From Thermoplasmata archaeon (GTDB lineage: Archaea > Thermoplasmatota > Thermoplasmata > B31-G17), in NCBI GenBank assembly GCA_003649915.1, contig QMTG01000021.1:1-12331 (forward strand): a stretch of DNA of 12,331 nucleotides, in the 5' to 3' direction. Below are positions 1 to 8,934 of the stretch, piece by piece; the first letter of the stretch is position 1; the number at the start of each line of letters is the position of its first letter. The notes beneath the pieces were generated by a model. That model worked only from the letters and a program-made list of their open reading frames with translations. It was not told where the DNA came from and made no database searches. The position numbers and the translations under genes are program-made.

Positions 1-3000
1 ATGTCTCAGGTAAGTATGTGTATCTAACACTGGACAAAGAGTTAGGCACTGGTGATAGACCAAATGTTGTGCTAAATTCCACAGCGTGCGTGAAAGACTT
101 ATATAACAACAGCCTGAAAGCAGGACAACAAAGCCCGTGGCCAAGCACTCAAGATGGTCTTGCACCTATTATGCTCTCTGCAGTAACGGGATTTGACAAA
201 GATACTGGGACGAGTTATGTAAAAGTGGTATTTTCTGAGGTTATAAATATGAGCAGTGTTAGCGCTTCAGACTTTGCTGTAGACATTGGAACAATACAGG
301 GCATACATGAAATAACATCGAAGAATGTTCTTCTGAACGTTACGGGACTTATGGCGGGAGATAGGCCAAATGTAACGATAGTTGGAGATGGGGTCAAAGA
401 TGCCAGTGGTAACGCTCTGTCAAGTGGCGAAGTAAGGGCAGATGATGGGCTTAGTGCCGATGTACAACCATATATGAGCAGTGCGGAGACTATGAGGGTT
501 TACACTACTGAGGGCTATGAGGATTACATAAACATAACAGTGGCTCTTGATACAAATAAATACGGTGCTTATGTGCATATAGATGCAACGTCTGTTCAAG
601 CATCTGATTTTATAATAACATATAGTGGAACTAACTACACAAGTACCGAGCAACCGCAGGTTTACGATGATTACATAATTGTGCCTATTAAAGAACTTCC
701 AGGGACAAACATAACTCCTAGTGTCCAGATCGTAGGTACGATATTTGATAACTTTGGTAATCAGATAAAACTGCAAACAAAGAAAACCACCGATGGAATA
801 AGGCCTGAACTTGACTACGCAATAACTCGGTATGATGGTAGTTATAAACTCGCAATAAACTTCACTGAGCCCATAAGTAGCGATTTGGGTCGATTAAGCC
901 TAGATATCAGGCACGAGGATGGCACTGGTATAACGTGGTCGAGTCCTGTGGTAAGTGATAAGACTCTTACAGTCATGCTGAATGATGTTATAGAGTCTGA
1001 TGAGATATTAAGCATAACTATAAGTGGAGTCAAGGACTTAAGCGGTAATTATATTGCTGAGAGTAGTACATCATCAAAAGATGGTATTGGACCGAAAATT
1101 ATCGAGGCGTATACTGCTGAGAACGGTACTGCAGTACATATAGTGTTCAGCGAGGATGTATTTGAGATAACAGATCCGAATATTTTCAATGTGGAGTGGA
1201 ATTCCCAGCAGTATTCTGTTGCATCTGTTGGGTATTATCAGTCATACAAGAATAGACTGTATCTTGAAATGGCAGACAGTTTGCCTGGAGAGGCGACGCC
1301 TAAAATAACGATAAATGGAAAAATACAGGATATGAGTTATAATGATGTGCAAACGAATATTGTGGATGTCGAGGATAAGGTAAAACCCGTTATGGTTAGC
1401 GCTACAACTGTAAAGCCGAGTAACATAAACAGAACCTTCAGTGAGCCGCTTAAAAAGCCTATAGACAAATCGGAGTTCAGAGTAACCCTCAACGGTATAA
1501 TCTTGGAAATAGTGGACATAAGTGTGTATGATAAGGAGGTGAATCTCACAATTAATCGCTCCCAGATGGGCACTGGTGCTAAGCCCACTGTAAGCATAGT
1601 GGGCGATGTTTATGATACAAATGGTAACCTTGCAGAGCACGATTCAAAGACGTGCGGCGATGGTATTCCGCCTAGGATAAATGGTGCAGCGATTGTTGAC
1701 ATCAAACATATTGAGGTTTACTTCAGCGAAAGTCTTGATCCAGATAGCGTACAGGATGTGGACTTTGTAATTGCAGAGCCACCCCTTGTTATAAGGTCTG
1801 CATCAGTTAATGGGTCAACGGTAATTTTGGAGCTTAACTGTAGCATATTAGAAGTAGAGAACGGGACAACAAATATAACACCAAGAGTAACTCTCAAAAC
1901 TGATCAGGAAGTTAAGGACCTTGCTGGCAACGTGCTGAAGGGTTCTGACGTGCAGACCCAGAGGATATGGGCTCAGGATAAAGTAGCACCCGTGCTTAAG
2001 AAGGCTGAAGCTGTGGATGAGCAGAAGGTGAAATTATACTTTACAGAAGAACTCAAGAGTGGTACTATATTCTGCGATAATTTCGTGGTTGCAGGGCATA
2101 CTATTGAGAATGCGAATCTATCAGCAGATGATAACAGCGTTGTTATACTGTACCTTTCGGATAAAATGCATACCGATGAAACACCAGAGGTTCGTGTTCT
2201 AGCAGGAGGAACTGTTGATAATGAGGGGAACTCAAACGATGAGAGTATGGCACTAACCGCCGACGATAAGATGGCGCCTGTGATAATAAGTGCCGAGACA
2301 TGCGAAAGAGATGGAGTGTACTGGGTGAAGGTTGTGTTTAGCGAAGAACTTGGCTGGTTTACAACAGATAAAACAAAATATGAAATTGATGGAGAAAATG
2401 TAGCAGACATTATGTCTAAGAACGCTACCACATTGCTACTACAGCCAGCATCTGTGTTAGATCCAGATGCAAAGCCTAATGTCGTCGTTAAGGCCGGAGC
2501 TATAGCGGATAACTCCACAGCTGGGGCAAACAGCAATGATAAGGACCTTATTATAGAGGAGGCGGAAGATGGTATAGCACCACCCATTGATAAAATAAAA
2601 ACTGAGAAAATTGGCGGTAACATTGTTGTTAGAATATACTTTAAGGAAGCACTGGATGGTAGACCACTAGACACGTCCAAATTCTTAATTGATGATCTAT
2701 CACCAACCTCCGCCTCATACGATACTGAGAACATCATAAGGCTTGTTCCATCGCAATCGCTGAGCACATACTCGATGCCTAAAGTTGTAATAATGGCTGG
2801 TGCAGTTGCCGATAAGTCGGGCAATGAGCACAATGAGGATATAGAGATGAGTGCGAAGGATGGTGTACCGCCCGAAGTTACGGGAGTATGGACGAGCACA
2901 AAGACACAGATAAAAGTGGCGTTTTCCGAGGATGTGAACATAAGTTCTGCGGACTTAAGCCTTATCTGGGTAAGATTTGATGACTATGAGATTCATCCCA

Positions 3001-6000
3001 ACAAAATATCGTACTATCTCGGGCAGAACGATACAATACTGCTGAACATATCTGTATCCATAGACACGGATGAGGAGCCCGAGGTTGAGTTTAGTGATGG
3101 TGCAATAGAAGATACTGCAGGCAATGAAATAGCAGCATATACGAGAATAGCTTACGACAACATTCCACCAGAAATGTTATCGGATGGCGCTAAATTGATT
3201 TCTGATACAACGATAGAAGTGATGTTCTCTGAGGCTTTATCGGCTGGCAGTGTATCCAAAGAAGACTTTGAAGTAAAATACTCTAGTGTCGGTTATCCGA
3301 TAGATAGTGTCACAACATCGGGCGATACCGTGACCATAACCCTCAGTGCACCGATAGATACAGATGCCACACCAACAATAACTCTTGTGGGCGAAATTGA
3401 AGACGCAAATGGAAATGTGCAATCGAGTGGGGAGGTGAATGCCACTGATAAAGCACCACCTGTTATTAAGGATGCAAAAACGTGGAATAAGACTGCAATA
3501 AGGGTGGAGTTCTCCGAGGATGTGCAGATAATTGACGAGTCAAAGATAACGTGTGATTATCAGATAAAGGACGTAAGTGTTACTAATAATATTGTATACA
3601 TAGAACTGACGCAGGAAATGTTTACCGATGCTAGGCCCACCATAACCATAGATGCCGGTGCCCTAATGGATATGAACGCCAACCAGAATTCTAAGATAAC
3701 AGTGACCGCTGAGGACGGCATTGGACCTGAAATAAAGGATGCAAAAGCTATTGCTAAGGATAGGATAACTGTTGTATTCAGCGAGGCGTTATCTGACGAG
3801 AGCGCATCTTACATGGATTCTACATACTTTGATGTGAGTTATAATGGCACAACATACCAAGTACTATACGTAGATGTATCGCAAGATAAGAGATGTGTGG
3901 AGATAGTATTGCTGAGTGATCTGCCTACAGATGCTGAGCCTACTGTAACTTTATCCAAGGACGTGACCGATGCTGCTGGAAACAAATTGGTTGCAGGGAA
4001 TTATGTGGTTGCGTCTGATAAAATACCTCCAGAGGTTGTAGTGGCGGAGGCTTATGACAAGAGCCATATAAGGCTAGAATTTTCGGAGCAGTTATTACAG
4101 AGCAGTGCAGAGGATGAGAGTAATTTTGCGGTAGAAGGCTACGCTGTGAAAAGTGCCGTGCTCAATGGCGATAAAATTGTGATATTAGAGGTTGCACCGA
4201 GTATGAGTACTGATGCTACACCTAATGTGACCATCACAGGCGTTAAGGACGCAAGCACGAACAGCATTATTAACATCACATTAAGAGCTGACGACAAGAT
4301 AGAGCCGGAAATTTCGTGGGCTGAGGCGAAGGCAAAGAACGAAATATACGTAGTGTTCAGCGAATACATCAACCCACCCTCTAAGAATGACATTAGTGTT
4401 GAGTTCGATGGCACGCAGTATGCCATTTCAAGCCTAGAATACAACAAATCCGCCGATTATATACAAAGTATAATGATCTATCTAACTAATGAGTTGCCAA
4501 CAACATCACCAAAGCCCAACGTAACAGTACAAAACATGATTGATGAAGCGAACAACGTAAAGAGCATTGACAGTTATGAGGCACAGGATGGCATCCCACC
4601 CGAATTTCGAAACGCAAAAACAACAACCAGATACAATATTGAGGTTGTGTTTAGCGAGGACATGGATATGGCATCGATAACGTGGTCGGATATAGAGATA
4701 ATGTACGAGGGTACAACCATGAACCCATCCACCATAACACCAATAAATGATACAGCAGTAAACATTACTTTGCCCATATCCCTTGCAACGGATGCCAAGC
4801 CAAAAGTAAGAATTGTTGGAAGCGTTGCGGATAAGAATGGCAACGAACAAACATTCGATGAAGTTGATGCAAAAGATGGTGTAGCTCCCGTGATAAGTGC
4901 AGTATATCTTAAATCAACAACTGAGATTGAAGTGATTTACAGCGAAAATGTCAGCAGCACCTCGGCGGAAAATACGAAATATTACTACATAACACATAAA
5001 GGGAGTAAACTGACCATAAGCAGCATTTCTGTGGAGTTCAATAAGGTATTGATTAAACTTCTGAACAAAATACCAACAGACGCCAAGGAGTTGTATCTCA
5101 ATCTTACATCTGAAGCCGAAATAAAGGATAAGAGCGGAAACACGCTGTATGGTCCCACACTCAAGTATACTATTGTGGATAAAGCGCCTCCTGAGCTCAG
5201 TATGGCATATGCAAAGAGTGAAACAGAAATTGAACTCGTTTTCAGTGAAGACGTGGATGCTGGGAGCGTCTCCGCAATAGACTTCAGAATAAATGTGACG
5301 AGCGCTACGGACTACAGAGATGTGCTTTCGTACAACGTTACGAACAATGTTGTCGTGCTCACAGTGTCTTCAATGCCCACCGATGCAAGACCCACAGTCA
5401 GGATAATCGGCGAGATTGATGACCTTAAGGGCAACCCGCTGAGTGATATCACAGTGGTTGCAGGAGATAAAATACCTCCAAAGATTGTGAGTGCTAAAAC
5501 GATATCAAAGGATAAGATAAAGGTGGAGTTCAGTGAGGTTGTTGAGAACTTGAATGCATCAGACTTTGAAGTTGAGTTAAATACCGTGGTTGATGTCGAA
5601 CCAAACAATACCACAACAAAGTATGCGACGCTCACTCTCCTTTATGATATGAGCACTGATGCTACACCTATTGTCAAACTCGTTGGCGAGATAAGCGATG
5701 CCTGCGGTAACACACAGAACAAGAGCGAGGTTAGGGCATCGGACGGCATGCCGCCCGCTGTTGAGGAAGTCTACACACACACCTACACAACTCTCCGCAT
5801 AGAGTTCAGCGAGGCGATAACTCTTGTGAGAGACGAGCAAATAGATGTTGATGGGCACGATATCTCCGATATAACGCAAATATCTGATGCTGTACTTGAG
5901 GTTTCGCTGCTCGACACTATGAATGCCGATGAAACGCCCACTGTAACAATAAATGCAGGTGCTGTTGTGGATAACGCGGGCAACGCAAATGACCCTGTAA

Positions 6001-7997
6001 CAAAGGATGCTGAGGATAAAATAGCGCCTACAATAGAAGAAGCATGGACATCCACAACCACAAGTGTTATTCTAAAATTTGATGAGATTATAGATTCGCA
6101 GAGCGTAGAGAAGGACGACTTTGCAATCTCTGGCGGAAGGAGGGTAACAAGTGCTTCCATGAGTGGAAATGATGAGGTCGAATTACACTTCACGCCGTCA
6201 ATAGAGACTGGAGAGGTTGTTGTGGTGACCCTCACAGGCGAGATAAAGGATAAGGCTGGAAATCCAAGGTCTGGTGGATCGATAACGGCAGAGGATAGGT
6301 TGGAGCCTGAGATTGAGAGCGCAAAGGCAACATCTGAGGATACTGTAGACATTGAGTTTAGCGAGGATATTGTAAGTCCGACAAAGGATCAGTTTACTGT
6401 GGTAGTGAGTGGTGTGCAGGCTACGATTAAATCACTAACGTACGCTGGAAGCAGCGTATCGCTGAAGATTGATACTAAGATGAACAGGAACGACGTTATC
6501 ATGGTTTCTGCATCTGACATTGAGGATATGTCGGGCAACGTGATGAGTTATACTCAGGTGAGCGCCGAGAATGAGATACCTGATAAGAAGCCAGTGCTTT
6601 CGAATCCAAAGGTTGACCCGAGCAAAGGATATGTAGACACAGTATTCAACTTCACAGTAGAGTACAAAGACGATGATGGTGATGCTGCAGAAGCGGTGTA
6701 CGCAGTGTTATTACAGAATGGAATTGAGGTCGTGAACAAGAGCATGATACTACTGGATAAGGTTCCGGACTATGTAAATGGTGCAACATATTACGTAGAA
6801 ATTTCAAACCTGAGCGAGGGCACATATACATACAAGTTTGTAGCGTATGATGGCGAGTTGTACGGCGAGAGTACGCAAAAAGTTGGACCGACCGTTGAGA
6901 GCATAGAGAAGAAGTACAAGTATGGAGTTGAACTCAGCACAGATAACGTGCTAGTTGAAATAGATATGAGCGAGGAGAGCCCAGAGGGTGCTATTGTCCT
7001 CTTTGTCAAGAACACAGGAAACACTGATGATTCCTATATGCTTTCATACACTGTCAAGAACTCCACAGGCGCCTTACAGGCATGGTCTGTAACACCATCC
7101 ATCACAGATACGATAGCAGCGGACAGCATGGGCGTTGTCAATGTTAAAGTAACACCACCATCTGGTGCCGAGATAGGCGAGTATACGATGGAAATAAAGG
7201 CAACATCGCTGGGCGATTCATCAGTCACCGATAGCATAACGGTTGTTATAAAGAGTGTAAAGCCTGTGATTGAGAGACCGAGCACTGAGCAGTTTGCCAT
7301 CTCTACAACAACGCCAAAGGCTGGAGATAAGGTTACCCTTACCTACTATGTAACGAATAAGGGCAATATGGATGCAACTTCGGTAAACGTGGTGTTCTAT
7401 GCAAATAACGCCGTGATAGGGTCAAAGACTGTGAACGTGCCTGCAGGAAGCACGGTGCCTGTGAAGGTTACATGGACACCCAAGAGCAAGGGCACATACA
7501 CAATAAGCGTGCAGGTGGGTGAAGAGCCAAAGACAGATGTGGCTAAGGTCAACGTTGCAGGCGCCACACTTCTTGACCAAGTAACATCCAAGGAAGCAAC
7601 AACACCGCTGCTATTTGGCTTGATAGTGGCATCTATAATATGGATAATAATACTCCTATTCGCTGCTAGGAGGAGAGCTAAGCCCGAACTTATTGCTCCT
7701 GGCAAGAAGGCTATGCCCGAAGTACTTGCACCGAAAGCTCCGAGAAAAATCGAAATACCAAAGGAGAGAGAGGAAAAAGTGGAAGAGAAGGAAGAAAAGA
7801 AAGCTGAGGCGCCCAAAGAAGAGAGGGCGGAGGAGGCAGAGAAGAAAGCCGAAGAAGCGGAGGAGGCAAAGGAAAAGGTTGCACCAGTAAAGGTTAAATG
7901 CCCGAAGTGCGGGACGATAACAGAGGTTACATCAACAAAACGCCCACTACTTATCCCATGCCCCAAGTGCGGAGCAAAACTGCTCATCAAAGAATAA
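1..7997 (+). CDS. Giant cell-surface repeat protein (Ig-like SwmB/Big_5-type repeats, CARDB-like domain, TM anchor, C-terminal zinc ribbon), 5'-partial
   Basis: The frame is open to the left edge, and the first codons already read as the second half of a repeat. The GTG at 18 is therefore an internal Val and the true start lies outside the window. Visible order: partial repeat (1-152); 22 full repeats (153-6569); an Ig/PKD-like domain with a DDDGD motif (about 6570-6917); a NEW3-like beta domain (6918-7259); a CARDB-like domain (about 7260-7571); one transmembrane helix (7608-7667) followed by Arg-Arg-Arg, which predicts N-outside, C-inside topology; a Lys/Glu-rich, probably helical segment (about 7761-7880); and a zinc ribbon with two CPKCG knuckles (first Cys at 7899 and 7959). 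Many N-x-S/T sequons suggest glycosylation. By family analogy it is a membrane-anchored stalk, adhesin or S-layer-associated protein. Ligand and exact role are unknown. It is a single gene with its own terminator, convergent with the pyrK operon. Confidence 0.9.
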   Translation, partial: VSGKYVYLTLDKELGTGDRPNVVLNSTACVKDLYNNSLKAGQQSPWPSTQDGLAPIMLSAVTGFDKDTGTSYVKVVFSEVINMSSVSASDFAVDIGTIQGIHEITSKNVLLNVTGLMAGDRPNVTIVGDGVKDASGNALSSGEVRADDGLSADVQPYMSSAETMRVYTTEGYEDYINITVALDTNKYGAYVHIDATSVQASDFIITYSGTNYTSTEQPQVYDDYIIVPIKELPGTNITPSVQIVGTIFDNFGNQIKLQTKKTTDGIRPELDYAITRYDGSYKLAINFTEPISSDLGRLSLDIRHEDGTGITWSSPVVSDKTLTVMLNDVIESDEILSITISGVKDLSGNYIAESSTSSKDGIGPKIIEAYTAENGTAVHIVFSEDVFEITDPNIFNVEWNSQQYSVASVGYYQSYKNRLYLEMADSLPGEATPKITINGKIQDMSYNDVQTNIVDVEDKVKPVMVSATTVKPSNINRTFSEPLKKPIDKSEFRVTLNGIILEIVDISVYDKEVNLTINRSQMGTGAKPTVSIVGDVYDTNGNLAEHDSKTCGDGIPPRINGAAIVDIKHIEVYFSESLDPDSVQDVDFVIAEPPLVIRSASVNGSTVILELNCSILEVENGTTNITPRVTLKTDQEVKDLAGNVLKGSDVQTQRIWAQDKVAPVLKKAEAVDEQKVKLYFTEELKSGTIFCDNFVVAGHTIENANLSADDNSVVILYLSDKMHTDETPEVRVLAGGTVDNEGNSNDESMALTADDKMAPVIISAETCERDGVYWVKVVFSEELGWFTTDKTKYEIDGENVADIMSKNATTLLLQPASVLDPDAKPNVVVKAGAIADNSTAGANSNDKDLIIEEAEDGIAPPIDKIKTEKIGGNIVVRIYFKEALDGRPLDTSKFLIDDLSPTSASYDTENIIRLVPSQSLSTYSMPKVVIMAGAVADKSGNEHNEDIEMSAKDGVPPEVTGVWTSTKTQIKVAFSEDVNISSADLSLIWVRFDDYEIHPNKISYYLGQNDTILLNISVSIDTDEEPEVEFSDGAIEDTAGNEIAAYTRIAYDNIPPEMLSDGAKLISDTTIEVMFSEALSAGSVSKEDFEVKYSSVGYPIDSVTTSGDTVTITLSAPIDTDATPTITLVGEIEDANGNVQSSGEVNATDKAPPVIKDAKTWNKTAIRVEFSEDVQIIDESKITCDYQIKDVSVTNNIVYIELTQEMFTDARPTITIDAGALMDMNANQNSKITVTAEDGIGPEIKDAKAIAKDRITVVFSEALSDESASYMDSTYFDVSYNGTTYQVLYVDVSQDKRCVEIVLLSDLPTDAEPTVTLSKDVTDAAGNKLVAGNYVVASDKIPPEVVVAEAYDKSHIRLEFSEQLLQSSAEDESNFAVEGYAVKSAVLNGDKIVILEVAPSMSTDATPNVTITGVKDASTNSIINITLRADDKIEPEISWAEAKAKNEIYVVFSEYINPPSKNDISVEFDGTQYAISSLEYNKSADYIQSIMIYLTNELPTTSPKPNVTVQNMIDEANNVKSIDSYEAQDGIPPEFRNAKTTTRYNIEVVFSEDMDMASITWSDIEIMYEGTTMNPSTITPINDTAVNITLPISLATDAKPKVRIVGSVADKNGNEQTFDEVDAKDGVAPVISAVYLKSTTEIEVIYSENVSSTSAENTKYYYITHKGSKLTISSISVEFNKVLIKLLNKIPTDAKELYLNLTSEAEIKDKSGNTLYGPTLKYTIVDKAPPELSMAYAKSETEIELVFSEDVDAGSVSAIDFRINVTSATDYRDVLSYNVTNNVVVLTVSSMPTDARPTVRIIGEIDDLKGNPLSDITVVAGDKIPPKIVSAKTISKDKIKVEFSEVVENLNASDFEVELNTVVDVEPNNTTTKYATLTLLYDMSTDATPIVKLVGEISDACGNTQNKSEVRASDGMPPAVEEVYTHTYTTLRIEFSEAITLVRDEQIDVDGHDISDITQISDAVLEVSLLDTMNADETPTVTINAGAVVDNAGNANDPVTKDAEDKIAPTIEEAWTSTTTSVILKFDEIIDSQSVEKDDFAISGGRRVTSASMSGNDEVELHFTPSIETGEVVVVTLTGEIKDKAGNPRSGGSITAEDRLEPEIESAKATSEDTVDIEFSEDIVSPTKDQFTVVVSGVQATIKSLTYAGSSVSLKIDTKMNRNDVIMVSASDIEDMSGNVMSYTQVSAENEIPDKKPVLSNPKVDPSKGYVDTVFNFTVEYKDDDGDAAEAVYAVLLQNGIEVVNKSMILLDKVPDYVNGATYYVEISNLSEGTYTYKFVAYDGELYGESTQKVGPTVESIEKKYKYGVELSTDNVLVEIDMSEESPEGAIVLFVKNTGNTDDSYMLSYTVKNSTGALQAWSVTPSITDTIAADSMGVVNVKVTPPSGAEIGEYTMEIKATSLGDSSVTDSITVVIKSVKPVIERPSTEQFAISTTTPKAGDKVTLTYYVTNKGNMDATSVNVVFYANNAVIGSKTVNVPAGSTVPVKVTWTPKSKGTYTISVQVGEEPKTDVAKVNVAGATLLDQVTSKEATTPLLFGLIVASIIWIIILLFAARRRAKPELIAPGKKAMPEVLAPKAPRKIEIPKEREEKVEEKEEKKAEAPKEERAEEAEKKAEEAEEAKEKVAPVKVKCPKCGTITEVTSTKRPLLIPCPKCGAKLLIKE
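153..6569 (+). repeat. Tandem array of 22 Ig-like (SwmB/Big_5-like) protein repeats
   Basis: Repeats start at 153, 444, 792, 1080, 1374, 1659, 1977, 2265, 2568, 2859, 3156, 3447, 3714, 4017, 4293, 4587, 4875, 5178, 5466, 5742, 6015 and 6294, and the last ends at 6569. Units are 89-116 residues, mostly 91-101. The shared pattern is D-(G/K)-x-x-P-(E/V) at the start, then a strand ending in FSE (variants FTE, FKE, YSE, FDE), often S-x-x-DF, a strand before (T)DA-x-P-x-V, and D-x-x-GN near the end. This fits SwmB/Big_5-type beta-sandwich domains; the family name rests on motif resemblance. The DNA copies are widely diverged, so the array is old and is conserved as protein rather than as DNA. The repeat at 444 is the least typical. 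Confidence 0.88.
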
Positions 7998-8048
7998 TGA
8001 GTGATTTGCTCTGTGGATGTGAGAATAGTCACAGGCGCTGAAAAAGTG

Positions 8049-8095
8049 AAGGGCTATTAACGCCCTTGACCCCTTTTATTTTTTATTTTTATTTT
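8049..8095 (+). terminator. Terminator of the giant surface-protein gene
   Basis: A perfect 6-bp stem (AAGGGC at 8049-8054 with GCCCTT at 8062-8067, 7-nt loop) is followed by a T-rich run from about 8074 to 8095. It lies 51 bases after the stop codon at 7995-7997. Archaeal termination depends mainly on the T-rich run. For pyrK, arriving on the opposite strand, only a short five-T run (8118-8122 read on the minus strand) is visible, so its terminator is uncertain. Confidence 0.7.
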
Positions 8096-8134
8096 GACAA
8101 GGCACTGGATATCATGGAAAAACGTGATTGTTAT

Positions 8135-8923
8135 TTATGACTGCTCCGCATAATCAATAAGCCTTCCAGAGGGACTTCGCACTTTTCCAAGACCATTAAT
8201 AATTTCAGATAGAATTTTTGTGTCAAACACAGGCCCATCTTTGCACACAAGAAATCTTCCAATAGCGCATGAGCCGCAGACCCCGATAGCGCACTTCATG
8301 TATCTCTCAAGGGAGGCTTCAACATTCACACCCTCAGCAAGACACTTTTTAACAATAGGAATCATCATAGCCTCGGGACCGCATGTCCAAACTATGTCGT
8401 AAAAGCCTTTTTTTATTTCAGGGAGTGCAAAGTCTGTTATCAGGCCCTTTTTCCCCAGTGATCCGTCTTCTGTGGCAATTACGAGGGCGTCGGCGAACTT
8501 TTCAATTCTATCGAGCATGAATAAATCTTCCGCTGACTTTGCTCCAAAAAACACCTTTATAAATGCGACCTTATAATTAACTCGAGCCATTTCGATGGCT
8601 GGAGCTAGAGAACACATTCCTGTCCCCCCAGCAATAACAAGTATTTTATTGGCGTAAGAGTACGAGTTTCCGTATGGTCCCCTGATACCAAACCTCTCTC
8701 CTGTTTTCAGCCTGGCAATTTTTTCTGTTGTCTCACCCACGACTTTTACAGTTATTCCCTTAATATCGCCCACATACGACAGGCTGAGAGGAACCTCACC
8801 GCTTCCGGGTATCCATACCATTACAAATTGACCGGGCCTGGCATCCCTTTTCCATCTAAACCTTATCGTGTGAACATTTTTTGCGACCCTGTTGTTTTCA
8901 AGCACCTCAACAACCTCGCGCAC
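8135..8923 (-). CDS. pyrK: Dihydroorotate dehydrogenase B, electron-transfer subunit PyrK
   Basis: The product (262 aa, usual length for the family) carries electrons from the FMN of PyrD through a [2Fe-2S] cluster and FAD to NAD+, in de novo pyrimidine synthesis in the cytoplasm. Visible: a ferredoxin-reductase-type FAD domain with RPGQF and a following PLSLS; a GPYG motif; an NAD-binding half opening with AGGTGMCSLAP and later TCGPEAM; and the PyrK-type cluster site ERYMKCAIGVCGSC...C, with Cys211, 216, 219 and 227. The start is GTG at 8921-8923, chosen because GAGGTGA (8928-8934) lies four bases upstream. The gene follows pyrD with a 4-base gap, which suggests translational coupling and equal subunit production. 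The fourth Cys is only seven residues after the third, closer than in the Lactococcus enzyme. Function is near certain from motifs plus context. Confidence 0.95.
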   Translation of the reverse strand: MREVVEVLENNRVAKNVHTIRFRWKRDARPGQFVMVWIPGSGEVPLSLSYVGDIKGITVKVVGETTEKIARLKTGERFGIRGPYGNSYSYANKILVIAGGTGMCSLAPAIEMARVNYKVAFIKVFFGAKSAEDLFMLDRIEKFADALVIATEDGSLGKKGLITDFALPEIKKGFYDIVWTCGPEAMMIPIVKKCLAEGVNVEASLERYMKCAIGVCGSCAIGRFLVCKDGPVFDTKILSEIINGLGKVRSPSGRLIDYAEQS

Positions 8924-8927
8924 GTCC

Positions 8928-8934
8928 TCACCTC
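8928..8934 (-). promoter_or_regulatory. Ribosome-binding site of pyrK, overlapping the pyrD stop codon
   Basis: The minus strand reads GAGGTGA, a seven-base match to the archaeal Shine-Dalgarno consensus, four bases before the GTG start. Its last three bases are the TGA stop of pyrD. This decides the GTG start and implies that ribosomes finishing pyrD sit on the pyrK site. Confidence 0.8.

Noticed and set aside
18..20. GTG at 18 as the start of the giant gene
   Set aside because: The frame is open to the edge, and the residues before and after the GTG form the strand of a repeat already in progress. No ribosome-binding site precedes it.
1973..2941. 322-residue open frame on the minus strand opposite the giant gene (and others at 5783-6352 and 7397-8032)
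   Set aside because: They are Ser/Thr-rich mirror images of the repeat coding sequence, without recognisable domains, and are explained by its codon bias.
153..6569. Roughly 300-base periodicity read as a CRISPR or DNA tandem array
   Set aside because: The period follows protein domain borders in one open frame. The DNA copies are diverged and there are no short identical repeats with unique spacers.
7693..7890. 65-residue Arg/Lys-rich open frame on the plus strand
   Set aside because: It is the frame-shifted reading of the Lys/Glu-rich GAR-type codons of the giant gene's tail.
8011..8034. Short inverted repeats (CTGTG/CACAG and TGTGA/TCACA) just after the giant gene
   Set aside because: Stems are only five base pairs and mutually exclusive, with no T-run behind them; probably chance. 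The hairpin at 8049 is the better terminator.
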